Shown: in pieces, positions 43,833 through 52,372 of the stretch
Layout of the letters: each line of letters begins with the position of its first letter
How positions within the stretch are numbered: the first letter of the stretch is position 1
Source: Alcaligenes parafaecalis
GTDB lineage: Bacteria > Pseudomonadota > Gammaproteobacteria > Burkholderiales > Burkholderiaceae_B
Assembly (NCBI RefSeq): GCF_026344135.1
Contig: NZ_JAPKNA010000004.1
Span: forward strand, 186,001 to 250,000
Direction of reading: 5' to 3'
Length of the DNA stretch: 64,000 nucleotides
Position numbers and translations under genes: made by a program
The notes under the pieces: model-generated
Told to the model about the DNA's origin: nothing
The model's database searches: none
What the model saw: the letters and a program-made list of their open reading frames with translations, nothing else

Positions 43833-44857
43833 AGAAACAAGACCGCTCCCCTTCCGGGGAGCCTTCCAGGCAGTCCGCCGCCCCCCAGGCCCTCAGCCCT
43901 GCCATGCAAAGCTGGCTGCATCAACTAAGCCATGAAAAGCGTTATTCGGAACACACGCTCAGTGCGTACCGCAATGACTTGCGCCATTTGCTGGCGCAAT
44001 ACCCTGGCATCGATCCCGACACGCTCAATCAGACTCAATTGCGGCAAGCTGCTGCGCGCTTGCATGCTCAAGGCCTGGCTCCTCGCAGCCTGGCCCGCAT
44101 TCTAGCCGCTTGGCGTGGCTATTATCAGTCGCGCACCAAGGAACTTGGCTGGCCCTTGAATCCGGCGGCCAGCCTGAAGGCGCCCAAGATCGGACGTCCT
44201 CTGCCCAAAGCCTTGTCCGTAGACCAAACCCAGCAGTTACTGGACAGACCAAGCGCCCCCATACAGGACGACCCTGTTAGCTGGCGCAATCAGGCCATGT
44301 TTGAGCTGTTTTATTCCAGTGGCCTGCGTTTGGCCGAACTGGTCAGCCTGGATACGCACTATCACCAGGACCCGCAATACCAGTCCAAAAGCTGGCTATT
44401 GATGGATGATCGTGAACTGGTGGTCAGTGGTAAAGGTGGCAAGACACGCCGTCTGCCTATAGGCGAAAAAGCTCTGCATGCCCTGCAACAATGGCTGGAG
44501 AAACGCACGACGCTGGCGTCATTGGCGACCAGCGCCAATGCCAGCGCAGCCCTGTTTCTAGGGGCTCGCGGCGCGCGCATTCACCCGCGTGTCGTGCAGC
44601 AAGAGCTGGAAAACTACGCCCGTGCCAGTGGTCTGCCCGTGCATGTACACCCGCACAGCCTGCGCCACAGCTTTGCCAGCCATCTGCTGCAATCGGCTCA
44701 AGACTTGCGGGCAGTGCAGGAGCTATTGGGTCACACCAATATTTCTACGACCCAGATCTACACCCGTCTGGATTTCCAGCATCTGGCCCAGGCTTACGAT
44801 CAGGCCCACCCTCGGGCACAACGCAAAAACCGGGCCAGCGACAAGCCGGATGAATGA
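43820..44857 (+). CDS. xerC: Tyrosine recombinase XerC
   Basis: A 345-residue site-specific recombinase that with XerD resolves chromosome dimers at dif. The N-terminal core-binding domain starts near SWLHQLSHEKRYSEHTLSAYRNDL; catalytic residues are the Arg of SSGLRLAELVSL, His and Arg of HPHSLRHSFASHLL, His of LLGHTNISTTQIY and the nucleophile Tyr in that last segment. The N-terminus has 25-30 extra Pro/Ser-rich residues, and the true start may be later than 43820. Chromosomal context argues against a mobile-element integrase. Convergent with znuA with one base between stop codons. Confidence 0.95.
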   Translation: MSGLKKQDRSPSGEPSRQSAAPQALSPAMQSWLHQLSHEKRYSEHTLSAYRNDLRHLLAQYPGIDPDTLNQTQLRQAAARLHAQGLAPRSLARILAAWRGYYQSRTKELGWPLNPAASLKAPKIGRPLPKALSVDQTQQLLDRPSAPIQDDPVSWRNQAMFELFYSSGLRLAELVSLDTHYHQDPQYQSKSWLLMDDRELVVSGKGGKTRRLPIGEKALHALQQWLEKRTTLASLATSANASAALFLGARGARIHPRVVQQELENYARASGLPVHVHPHSLRHSFASHLLQSAQDLRAVQELLGHTNISTTQIYTRLDFQHLAQAYDQAHPRAQRKNRASDKPDE

Positions 44858-44858
44858 A

Positions 44859-45869
44859 TCAGGGCTGCAAGGCTTTGATCAGTTGATCCGTGTTCGAGCG
44901 CATCATGCCCAAGTAGGTATCTACACCTGATCCAGGCGCACCCAAGGCGTCGGAATACAGTGTGCCACCGACTTTCGCACCGGTTTCCCGAGCCACCTGC
45001 TCCACCAGTTTCGCGCTAACCGTATTTTCTACGAAGATGGCCTGAATCTGCTTGCTGCGCGCTTGCTGGATAATCTGTGCAATATCGCGTGCCGAGGGCT
45101 CTGCCTGGCTGGACACGCCGACCAAGGGAATAAAGCGCATGTCATACGCCTTGCCCATATAAGAGAACGCATCGTGCGAGGTAATCACCTTGCGCTTTTC
45201 AACGGGCACGGCCTGCAAACGAGTCTTGATGGAATCGTCCAGTTCCTGGATACGCTGTGCGTAATCCTTGGCGCGACGCTGATAGTACTCGGCGTTGGCC
45301 GGGTCAGCTTGTTCCAGACCTTTGCTGATGTTGCGAACATAGATCTGTGCCAGGCCCAGACTTTGCCAGGCATGCGGGTCCTGACTGCCATGCTGATGGC
45401 TATGGGCGTGGCCACTGTGATCTTTCTCATCCGCGTGTTGATGATCATGAGCGTGATCATGCGCAGGCTCATGGTCGTGATCGTGATCGTGGCCAGCATG
45501 GTCGTCATGCCCGCCCTCAAAAGCCAAAGGCGTAATGCCCTCTGTCGCCACAACCTGCGGCCCCGTATAGCCCGCAGCCTGCTGCAAACGTGGCAGCCAA
45601 CTTTCAAACTCCAGACCATTAATCACCAGCAACTGCGCGCTGGCCAAGGTCTTCGCATCACTAGGGCGAGGTTCAAAAGAGTGGGCATCCCCATTGGCAG
45701 GCACGATAGTGCTGGCCATCACCTTATCCCCACCAATCTCCTTGACCATATCGTTCAGGATGGAGAAACTGCTGACCACTCGCAAAGGCTCAGCCTGCAC
45801 CGACAGGCTGGTCGCCAGCAAGCCCAGGGCCAATACGGTACGGCCTGAATAGATGTCTCGCATTTTCAT
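44859..45869 (-). CDS. znuA: Zinc ABC transporter substrate-binding protein
   Basis: A 336-residue periplasmic receptor. From the ATG at 45869 there is a signal peptide (cleavage near SVQA-E), then the cluster 9 fold with metal-binding histidines in DAHSFEPRPSDA and HDAFSYM and a glutamate in FVENTVS. A long His/Asp-rich loop (residues about 115-165, repeated HDH) is the mark of zinc rather than manganese receptors and buffers or funnels zinc. The start overlaps the permease stop by ATGA. It belongs to the Zur-controlled operon and is its last gene. Confidence 0.96.
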   Translation of the reverse strand: MKMRDIYSGRTVLALGLLATSLSVQAEPLRVVSSFSILNDMVKEIGGDKVMASTIVPANGDAHSFEPRPSDAKTLASAQLLVINGLEFESWLPRLQQAAGYTGPQVVATEGITPLAFEGGHDDHAGHDHDHDHEPAHDHAHDHQHADEKDHSGHAHSHQHGSQDPHAWQSLGLAQIYVRNISKGLEQADPANAEYYQRRAKDYAQRIQELDDSIKTRLQAVPVEKRKVITSHDAFSYMGKAYDMRFIPLVGVSSQAEPSARDIAQIIQQARSKQIQAIFVENTVSAKLVEQVARETGAKVGGTLYSDALGAPGSGVDTYLGMMRSNTDQLIKALQP

Positions 45870-46771
45870 CAATCGTGCTCCAGGAGAGAGGCCATGCGCC
45901 GACGCCGTGCACGCCATTGGGAATAAGCACGCAGCAAACCGCCTTGGGGGCCAAGGGTGATAGAAAGAAAATAGAACGCGCCGGCCGCCAGGATAATCGC
46001 GGGCGAGGCTGGCACGTTGTAGTAATACGAGAACAGCAGACCCAGATAGGCGCTGACCATGCCCAGCAAGGCCGCCACCAGCATCTGGCGTCCCACGGAA
46101 TACACCCAGAACCGGGCCGAGGCGGCAGGCAACATCATGATCCCCACCACCATCAAGGTTCCCAGAACCTGAAAGCCAGCCACCAGCGTGATCACCAGCA
46201 TGAACAGGAACAGCATGTGAACCACGGAGCCACGCCCACCTTGGGTGCGCAGAAAAATCGGGTCCATGCACTCCAGCACCAAAGGACGGAACACCAGGGC
46301 CAGAATAATCAGCGTGACCGTTGTGCTACTGGTGACCAGAAGCAAAGAAGCATCGTCCAGGCCCAGCACCGTGCCAAACAGCACATGGATCAAATCCATA
46401 TTGGAGCCACGCAACGAAACCAGCAGTACCCCAAGCCCTAATGACACTAGATAGAAGGCCGCAAAACTGGCGTCCTCGCGTTGCGGGGTGAGGCGGGCCA
46501 CCAGGCCAGCCAGCAAAGCCACAACCAGACCCGTAATCATGCCGCCCAGCGCCATCGCGCTTAGCGACAGACCGGCTGTCAGAAAACCAACCGCCACACC
46601 GGGCAAGATGGCGTGGGCCATAGCATCGCCCATCAGGCTCATACGGCGTAAAACCAGAAAAACACCCAAAGGTCCGGCAGCCGCAGCCAAGGCAAACGAG
46701 CCTGCCAAGGCACGTTTCATGAATCCAAAATCGATAAAGGGGCCAAACAGGACGTCCATGAGCGACATCAT
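45869..46771 (-). CDS. znuB: Zinc ABC transporter permease
   Basis: A 300-residue permease of about 8 helices of the ABC-3 family, with RRMSLMGDAMAHAILPGVAVGF and VVGIMMLPAASARFW as family segments. It forms the membrane channel of the Znu importer. I use the ATG at 46771, which overlaps the ATPase stop codon (ATGA) and so is translationally coupled; a start 6 codons earlier would overlap more. A short basic C-terminus (RARRRRMASLLEHD) closes it. Confidence 0.95.
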   Translation of the reverse strand: MMSLMDVLFGPFIDFGFMKRALAGSFALAAAAGPLGVFLVLRRMSLMGDAMAHAILPGVAVGFLTAGLSLSAMALGGMITGLVVALLAGLVARLTPQREDASFAAFYLVSLGLGVLLVSLRGSNMDLIHVLFGTVLGLDDASLLLVTSSTTVTLIILALVFRPLVLECMDPIFLRTQGGRGSVVHMLFLFMLVITLVAGFQVLGTLMVVGIMMLPAASARFWVYSVGRQMLVAALLGMVSAYLGLLFSYYYNVPASPAIILAAGAFYFLSITLGPQGGLLRAYSQWRARRRRMASLLEHD

Positions 46772-47490
46772 AGGTAGTCCCCCGCACACAAATGGCGGGC
46801 CAGATGCAGGTTCTCCGGGGTCAACACAGACTCGGTTTCACCCCAACCCACCACCTGTCCGGCAAGCAGCACCGTTTGCGGAAAACAGCTACGCACCATA
46901 TCCAGATCATGCAGCACAGCCATCACAGTACGGCCCTGTTTGTGCCAGTCCAGAATCAGGTTCATCAATTCGTCCGAGGTTGCGCGGTCCACCGCAGCAA
47001 ACGGTTCATCCAGCAGCAAGATCTGGGCATCTTGCATGATCATGCGGGCAAACAAGGCACGCTGTAACTGACCGCCCGACAAGGTTCCAATCGAGCGTCG
47101 CGCAAAGTCAGCCAGACCCACCTGCTCCAGCGCATGAGCAATACGTTCATGCTCTGCTTTCGGGAAACCGCCCCAGGCACCCACACGCTTCCAGGCTCCC
47201 ATTGCGACCAGATCATGCACTGTCACGGGAAAGCTCTTGTCCAGATCGCCCATCTGCGGCAACAAGGCCAGTTGATGCAGAAAGCCGCTATCAACCACAA
47301 TGCGGCCTTTAAGAGGATTGATTTGCCCAGTCAGCCCCTTGAGCAAGGTAGATTTCCCCGCTCCATTCGGCCCGACAATCGCTGTCAGCGAGCCGCGAGT
47401 GAAACAGCCGCTAATATCCCGCAAGGCGATCTTGTCTTTCCAGCCCAGCGCCACATGATCGAGTTCGATCAAGGTCTGATTGTCCGTCAT
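46768..47490 (-). CDS. znuC: Zinc ABC transporter ATP-binding protein
   Basis: A 240-residue ABC ATPase: Walker A GPNGAGKST (40-48), signature LSGGQLQR (137-144), Walker B ILLLDEP (157-163) and a switch histidine in VLHDLD. It drives the zinc importer from the cytoplasmic side. It is the first of the three transporter genes and lies 4 bases after a 49-codon ORF that would be the true first gene. The upstream Zur box should shut the operon when zinc is plentiful. Confidence 0.96.
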   Translation of the reverse strand: MTDNQTLIELDHVALGWKDKIALRDISGCFTRGSLTAIVGPNGAGKSTLLKGLTGQINPLKGRIVVDSGFLHQLALLPQMGDLDKSFPVTVHDLVAMGAWKRVGAWGGFPKAEHERIAHALEQVGLADFARRSIGTLSGGQLQRALFARMIMQDAQILLLDEPFAAVDRATSDELMNLILDWHKQGRTVMAVLHDLDMVRSCFPQTVLLAGQVVGWGETESVLTPENLHLARHLCAGDYL

Positions 47491-47494
47491 GGGT

Positions 47495-47644
47495 TTACCA
47501 CGCGCCCAATGCCCAGGCCGTCATTGCCCACAAGGCGGCGGCCACGCACACAGCGCCCAGTACGCGCTGCCCGGCCGAGGCCAGCAAAAGCGAACGGCGC
47601 GGTGCCGGACTACGGGAAGTCGAGGAAAATTGAGAACAGGACAT
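47495..47644 (-). CDS. 49-residue single-helix protein at the head of the znu operon
   Basis: A short frame not covered by usual length cut-offs: MSCSQFSSTSRSPAPRRSLL, then LASAGQRVLGAVCVAAALWA and MTAWALGAW. It has a Ser/Pro/Arg-rich N-terminus and one hydrophobic helix (about residues 27-47), so it would be a small inner-membrane protein with its basic end in the cytoplasm. It ends 4 bases before znuC and its ATG is 47 bases downstream of the Zur box, exactly where the first gene of the operon should start. The ribosome site is weak. I know no family for it; expression is unproven. Confidence 0.55.
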   Translation of the reverse strand: MSCSQFSSTSRSPAPRRSLLLASAGQRVLGAVCVAAALWAMTAWALGAW

Positions 47645-47690
47645 GAAACAGGGATAATGCGGCGAGAGTGGAAATTTATTTTTCCAAAGA

Positions 47691-47705
47691 TGTTATAACA
47701 TAACA
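47691..47705. promoter_or_regulatory. Zur box between the znu operon and zur
   Basis: TGTTATAACATAACA: perfect 6-bp arms TGTTAT/ATAACA with a 3-base centre, in an AT-rich spacer. Zur sites in proteobacteria are AT-rich palindromes of this kind (GTTAT...ATAAC). It is 19 bases from the zur start and 47 from the 49-codon ORF, so one site can repress both directions in high zinc. Confidence 0.85.
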
Positions 47706-47723
47706 AACCACCTATCAAGCGCC

Positions 47724-48215
47724 ATGCCTGTACATATTCTTACGCCCAACGCCATTGAAGACCAGCTTGCGACCGCAGAACAGCTTTGTCTGGAGCGCGG
47801 TAAACGGCTGACTTCAATTCGCCGCCAGGTGCTGGAAATCCTGATTCAGGCCCAGCGCAGCTTGCGCGCCTACGAACTGCTGGATCTGGTTCGTGAGTTC
47901 CAGCCAGGTGCCAAGCCCCCAACCGTTTACCGCGCCCTGGACTTTCTGACAGAAGAAGGTCTGATCCACCGCCTGGATGCCGTCAATGCATGGACAGCCT
48001 GTGTGGATGCCGGTGGCCACCCCCACGACTTGCTGATTGTCTGCACCCAGTGCGGCACTGTGGTGGAACTGTGTGCTCCGGACTTGAGCCAGAAGCTGGC
48101 TGATTGTGTACGTGGGGCAGGCTTTGCCCTGTCTGGCCACGAAACCGAATTGCGCGGTCTGTGCCAACGTTGCGTTGCCGCTAAAAACGAGCGAAAACCC
48201 TTATCTGCCCCCTAA
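47724..48215 (+). CDS. zur: Fur-family zinc uptake regulator
   Basis: A 163-residue Fur-family protein: winged helix with TSIRRQVLEILIQAQRSLRAYELLDLV and PTVYRALDFLTEEGLIHRL, then the metal sites HPHDLLIVCTQCGTVVEL and a C-terminal LRGLCQRCV cysteine pair. Two Cys-x2-Cys pairs make the structural zinc site typical of Zur. Its divergent position from znuC and the shared palindrome support Zur over Fur. It is followed by the COG0523 GTPase gene in the same direction. Confidence 0.95.
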   Translation: MPVHILTPNAIEDQLATAEQLCLERGKRLTSIRRQVLEILIQAQRSLRAYELLDLVREFQPGAKPPTVYRALDFLTEEGLIHRLDAVNAWTACVDAGGHPHDLLIVCTQCGTVVELCAPDLSQKLADCVRGAGFALSGHETELRGLCQRCVAAKNERKPLSAP

Positions 48216-48414
48216 AACGTGGTATTTTGCCGCCAATCAGTATATATTCCCCGATCTATTGGCAAACCTCTGTGAATTTTTACAGATCACCGTTTGCCCA
48301 ACAGGCAAGGCTGTGATGTAATCGCACGTTGTTTTCGTGCGGAGCAGATGGGTGCAGGAAGCCGCGGTTGGAGCCGTGCCTTGTACCTTTCGCCCGCCAC
48401 TGCGAGGCATGTTT

Positions 48415-49512
48415 ATGAACGCGGCATCAGATCTGAAAAACATGGTTCCAGTCACTGTTCTGACTGGTTTTTTGGGCGCTGGCAAAACCACGCTGCTCAA
48501 GCGCATCCTGAGCGAATATCACGGTCGACGCATTGCCGTCATCGAAAACGAATTCGGACCTGAGGGCATCGACAATGAATTGTTGGTGCAAGATTCCCAG
48601 GAAGAAATCGTCGAGCTGAGCAACGGCTGCGTCTGCTGCACTGTGCGCGGCGACCTGATGCGCACCCTGAACGATTTGCGCGTTCGCCGCCAGGCGGGCG
48701 AACTGAAGTTTGAGCGCGTCATCATCGAGACCACCGGCATGGCTAACCCCGGCCCGGTCTGCCAGACCTTCTTCATGGACGATGATATTGCCGACTACTA
48801 TCGGCTGGACGCGGTCATTACCGTTGTGGATGCCAAACACGGCATGGCCACACTGGACCAACAAGAAGAAGCCCAGAAACAGGTTGGTTTTGCAGACCGC
48901 TTGCTGATCTCCAAAAAAGATCTGGTCAATGATGTGGATTACGAGGCCCTGCGTGCCCGTCTGGTCCGCATCAACCCGCGAGCCACCATTACGCCGGTTC
49001 ACTTTGGTGAAACCAATATCCAGGAAGTGCTGGAAGTCAGCGGTTTCAACCTGACCTCTATTTTGGACATCGATCCACAATTCCTGGCCGAGCAACATCC
49101 CGATGCCGATGATGGCCATGATCACCACCACGATCATGCGCACGGTGACGAAGGCGACTGCGGTCCTGACTGCGGTCACCACCATCATCACCATCACCAG
49201 CACGCTGCTCACAATGACGAGATCGGTGCTTTCGTGTTCCGTTCGGATCGTCCTTTCGATCCCGAGCGTCTGGAAGACTTCCTGTCCGGCATTGTCCAAG
49301 TATTTGGACCAGATCTGATGCGCTACAAAGGCATTCTGTATCTGAAGGGCATCAATCGCCGTATGCTCTTCCAGGGCGTACACATGATGATGAGCGCCGA
49401 GCCTGGCAATGCCTGGCTGGCCAAAGATAAAAAAGGCACCAAGCTGGTCTTTATTGGCCGCAAATTGCCACAAGACATATTCACCCAGGGCTTGGAGAAT
49501 TGCCTGGTTTGA
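48415..49512 (+). CDS. COG0523 GTPase (CobW/ZNG1-like metal chaperone)
   Basis: A 365-residue P-loop GTPase: Walker A GFLGAGKTT (18-26), the family's metal-binding GCVCC (Cys72, Cys74, Cys75), an acidic ENEFG switch, ISKKDLV in place of NKxD, a His-rich stretch (about residues 228-265) and the C-terminal CobW_C domain. Such proteins hand over metals, often zinc. I choose the ATG at 48415, which has GAGG 7 bases upstream; an ATG at 48409 is too close to that site. The 199-base leader holds two short hairpins (48294-48308 and 48324-48340) but no Zur box I can see. Its neighbours, zur and dksA, fit a zinc role. Cobalamin synthesis is unlikely here. Confidence 0.93.
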   Translation: MNAASDLKNMVPVTVLTGFLGAGKTTLLKRILSEYHGRRIAVIENEFGPEGIDNELLVQDSQEEIVELSNGCVCCTVRGDLMRTLNDLRVRRQAGELKFERVIIETTGMANPGPVCQTFFMDDDIADYYRLDAVITVVDAKHGMATLDQQEEAQKQVGFADRLLISKKDLVNDVDYEALRARLVRINPRATITPVHFGETNIQEVLEVSGFNLTSILDIDPQFLAEQHPDADDGHDHHHDHAHGDEGDCGPDCGHHHHHHHQHAAHNDEIGAFVFRSDRPFDPERLEDFLSGIVQVFGPDLMRYKGILYLKGINRRMLFQGVHMMMSAEPGNAWLAKDKKGTKLVFIGRKLPQDIFTQGLENCLV

Positions 49513-49591
49513 ATTAATTATTCAGTAAATGCGGAGCGATTGCGCGTGACAACAGTTACAGGCTCCCAGACGTCAACAAGAGGTAAGCATC

Positions 49592-50029
49592 ATGGCAACT
49601 AAGTCACATGACAGTACTACAACCCTGCTGACCGAGCAGGAGCTTTTGGCGATGCCTGAGTCAGACTACATGAACGCCGCCCAACTGGAGTTTTTCAAGC
49701 ATCGCTTGCGCCAGCTTGAACAGGAAATTCTGGCTAACGCGGGTGCCACAACGGAAAACCTGCGTGAAACCCAGTTCGTTCCTGACCCGGCAGACCGTGC
49801 CACGATCGAAGAAGAACACGCTCTGGAGCTGCGCACCCGCGACCGCGAACGCAAGTTGCTCAAGAAAGTGCAACAGTCCATCGCCCTGATCGATTCGGGC
49901 GAATACGGCTGGTGTGAGGAAACGGGCGAGCCCATCGGCCTGCCCCGTTTGCTGGCACGTCCTACGGCTAACCTGTCTCTGGAAGCCCAGGAACGTCGCG
50001 AGAAGCGTCAAAAGATGTTTGGGGATTGA
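49592..50029 (+). CDS. dksA: RNA polymerase-binding transcription factor DksA, cysteine-poor form
   Basis: A 145-residue DksA that binds in the RNA polymerase secondary channel and, with ppGpp, resets transcription on starvation. The coiled-coil tip DPADRA (residues 65-70) keeps the DxxDxA motif. Of the four zinc ligands in E. coli DksA only the first remains: Cys108, with Thr111, Ser129 and Ala132 in the other three places, so the globular domain should fold without zinc. This is known for other DksA proteins and would keep it active in zinc shortage, in keeping with its place beside zur and the COG0523 gene. Followed by a terminator. Confidence 0.94.
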   Translation: MATKSHDSTTTLLTEQELLAMPESDYMNAAQLEFFKHRLRQLEQEILANAGATTENLRETQFVPDPADRATIEEEHALELRTRDRERKLLKKVQQSIALIDSGEYGWCEETGEPIGLPRLLARPTANLSLEAQERREKRQKMFGD

Positions 50030-50058
50030 TAGGCTGCAAAGCCCATCACCCTGATGAA

Positions 50059-50092
50059 AAGCCCGCCCGATCATTCTGGCGGGCTTTTTTTT
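50059..50092 (+). terminator. Intrinsic terminator of dksA
   Basis: AAGCCCGCC and GGCGGGCTT pair around a 10-base loop followed by eight T residues, 29 bases after the dksA stop codon. It separates dksA from the heat-shock unit. Confidence 0.95.
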
Positions 50093-50201
50093 GCCATGTA
50101 GTCCGGCCACACCGGCCCGTATCAACGCAGCAGCGTGCCCTCCTTCGCCCCGGTTCAGCGCAGCAACAGAGCACCCGACAAAAACTTCGTTCTGTCATGC
50201 G

Positions 50202-50229
50202 CTTGAAATTTCCTGCCCGACCCCCAGAT
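50202..50229 (+). promoter_or_regulatory. Sigma-32 (RpoH) heat-shock promoter of hslVU
   Basis: CTTGAAA (50202-50208), 13 bases, CCCCAGAT (50222-50229), close to the RpoH consensus CTTGAAA / CCCCATNT with proper spacing. It is 23 bases before the hslV start, leaving room for a short leader with AAGGA. It is the expected control of this protease. Confidence 0.85.
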
Positions 50230-50252
50230 GGGAACCTTAAAGGAAGGAAATC

Positions 50253-50786
50253 ATGGAACAATTTCACGCCACTACTATTGTCTGTGTACGCCGCGGAGAT
50301 CAGGTCGCCATCGGCGGCGATGGTCAGGTCACACTGGGCAATATTGTCATCAAGGGCACGGCCCGCAAGATTCGCCGTCTGTACAACGACAGCATCCTGG
50401 CCGGTTTTGCCGGTGCGACGGCTGACGCCTTCACCTTGCAAGAGCGCTTTGAAGCCAAGCTGGAAAAGCACCAGGGCAACCTGCTGCGCGCCGCCGTCGA
50501 ACTGACGCGCGACTGGCGTACCGACCGCGTTCTGCGCCGTCTGGAAGCCATGCTGCTGGTGGCGGACAAGGAGCACACGCTGGTACTGACCGGCAATGGC
50601 GACGTGCTCGAACCCGAACATGGCTTGGCCGCCATTGGCTCAGGCGGCTCCTATGCCCAGTCTGCCGCCATGGCCTTGCTGCAAAACACCGATATGGCCC
50701 CTGCGGACATCGTTAAAAAGTCGTTGGAGATTGCAGGCGATCTGTGCATCTACACCAACCAGAACCATATCGTCGAAACACTCTGA
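50253..50786 (+). CDS. hslV: ATP-dependent protease subunit HslV
   Basis: A 177-residue proteasome-like peptidase that forms the central double hexamer of HslVU. The mature catalytic N-terminus is Thr7 in ATTIVCVRRGDQVAIGGDGQ, so six residues should be removed; GSGGSYAQSAA and the terminal HIVETL are conserved. It is made from the heat-shock promoter and followed 17 bases later by hslU. Confidence 0.97.
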   Translation: MEQFHATTIVCVRRGDQVAIGGDGQVTLGNIVIKGTARKIRRLYNDSILAGFAGATADAFTLQERFEAKLEKHQGNLLRAAVELTRDWRTDRVLRRLEAMLLVADKEHTLVLTGNGDVLEPEHGLAAIGSGGSYAQSAAMALLQNTDMAPADIVKKSLEIAGDLCIYTNQNHIVETL

Positions 50787-50803
50787 CAGCCGGATACCCC
50801 ACC

Positions 50804-52141
50804 ATGTCTACACCTAATATGACTCCCGGAGAAATCGTCTCCGAACTGGACAAGCATATCGTTGGCCAGGGCAAGGCCAAGCGCTCCGTGGCCGTGGCCC
50901 TGCGCAATCGCTGGCGTCGCCAGCAGGTTGCCGAGCCCCTGCGCAGCGAGATCGTCCCCAAGAACATTCTGATGATCGGGCCCACCGGCGTGGGTAAAAC
51001 CGAAATCGCCCGCCGTCTGGCCAAGCTGGCCAATGCGCCTTTCATCAAGGTCGAAGCCACCAAGTTCACGGAAGTGGGCTATGTAGGCCGCGACGTTGAA
51101 ACCATCATCCGCGATCTGGTGGACATTTCGGTCAAGCAAACCCGCGAAATCGAAATGCGCCGTGTGCGCACCCAGGCCGAGGAAGCGGCTGAAGACCGCA
51201 TTCTGGACGTGCTGGTGCCGCCCTCGCGCGATGCCCACGGTCAGCCCCAGCGTGAGGACAACTCCGCACGTCAGGTGTTCCGCAAGCGCCTGCGTGAAGG
51301 CAAGCTGGACGATACCGAGATTGAAATCGAGATGGCCCAAGCCATGCCTCGCATGGAAATCATGGCCCCTCCCGGCATGGAAGAGATGACCGAGCAATTG
51401 CGCGGCATGTTCTCCGGCATGGGTCAGGAAAAAACCAAGGCTCGCAAGCTGACGGTCAAGGAAGCCTTCAAGCAACTGACCGAAGAAGAAGCGGCCCGTC
51501 GCGTCAATGAAGACGATTTGCGCACGGCTGCGGTGGCTAACGCCGAGCAGAACGGCATCGTGTTCCTGGACGAGATCGACAAGATCACCGCACGTGGCGA
51601 GAGCCAGGGCAGTGGCGGCGATGTGTCCCGTCAAGGCGTACAGCGAGACCTGCTGCCTTTGGTGGAAGGCACGAATGTCACCACCAAATACGGTGTGGTG
51701 CGTACCGACCACATCCTGTTTATTGCCTCCGGCGCTTTCCACCTGTCCCGTCCATCGGATCTGATTCCTGAACTGCAAGGCCGTTTCCCTATCCGTGTGG
51801 AACTGGAATCGCTGAGCGCCCAGGATTTTGTACAGATTCTGTCGACCACGGACGCATCTCTGACCAAGCAATACGCTGCCTTGCTGAGCACCGAAGACGT
51901 GCAACTGGACTTCCGTCCCGACGGTATCCAGCGTCTGGCCGAGCTGGCTTTCGAGGTCAACGAGCGTACTGAAAACATTGGTGCCCGTCGCCTGTACACC
52001 GTCATGGAAAAACTGCTGGAAGAGCTGTCCTACAGCGCTGGCAGCCACGGCGAGCAAAGCGTGGTTATTGATGCGGACTACGTGAACAAGCAGTTGCAAG
52101 AAACGGCAGCCAGCCAGGACCTGGCGCGCTACGTGCTGTAA
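50804..52141 (+). CDS. hslU: ATP-dependent protease ATPase subunit HslU
   Basis: A 445-residue AAA+ unfoldase that feeds proteins to HslV. Walker A is GPTGVGKT (59-66), Walker B IVFLDEIDKI, sensor region GRFPIRVELESL; the I-domain lies between, with the AMPRMEIMAPPGMEEMTEQL stretch. The C-terminal tail DLARYVL docks into HslV. I use the ATG at 50804. A strong terminator follows. Confidence 0.98.
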   Translation: MSTPNMTPGEIVSELDKHIVGQGKAKRSVAVALRNRWRRQQVAEPLRSEIVPKNILMIGPTGVGKTEIARRLAKLANAPFIKVEATKFTEVGYVGRDVETIIRDLVDISVKQTREIEMRRVRTQAEEAAEDRILDVLVPPSRDAHGQPQREDNSARQVFRKRLREGKLDDTEIEIEMAQAMPRMEIMAPPGMEEMTEQLRGMFSGMGQEKTKARKLTVKEAFKQLTEEEAARRVNEDDLRTAAVANAEQNGIVFLDEIDKITARGESQGSGGDVSRQGVQRDLLPLVEGTNVTTKYGVVRTDHILFIASGAFHLSRPSDLIPELQGRFPIRVELESLSAQDFVQILSTTDASLTKQYAALLSTEDVQLDFRPDGIQRLAELAFEVNERTENIGARRLYTVMEKLLEELSYSAGSHGEQSVVIDADYVNKQLQETAASQDLARYVL

Positions 52142-52186
52142 GTTCGACACTAGGTCCAGCGCTTGTTCCGCTTGTTGCCGGACAAA

Positions 52187-52216
52187 AAAAAGGGGCAGAT
52201 TTTTCTGCCCCTTTTT
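52187..52216 (+). terminator. Intrinsic terminator of hslVU
   Basis: AGGGGCAGA and TCTGCCCCT pair around four T residues, with A- and T-runs outside the stem, 50 bases after the hslU stop codon. Confidence 0.93.
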
Positions 52217-52372
52217 CCATTCTTGTTCGGGTAAGAACCAACACCGTCCCCAGCAGGCGACTGCACCCAAGTTTTCAACAAACTCTGACCTGGCAAAACG
52301 AATCAAGCTTAGTGATCGTCAGATCGCCCCCCTCCGACCAGAGCAGACTGACGGATCGCCTGCATAGGACAT

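Noticed and set aside
43820..44857. Tyrosine recombinase considered as a mobile-element integrase
   Set aside because: Sits in the conserved dapF/DUF484/xerC cluster and has XerC-type motifs; no att-like repeats nearby.
48216..48414. Leader of the COG0523 gene considered as a cobalamin riboswitch
   Set aside because: Short hairpins are present, but I could not find the conserved cobalamin-box sequence or its order of helices.
48427..49473. A 348-codon minus-strand frame opposite the COG0523 gene
   Set aside because: Antisense shadow; its Val/Met-rich middle is the reverse of the His/Asp-rich metal loop.
50750..52306. A 518-codon minus-strand open frame across hslU
   Set aside because: Antisense shadow; composition bias only, and it would cross the hslU terminator.
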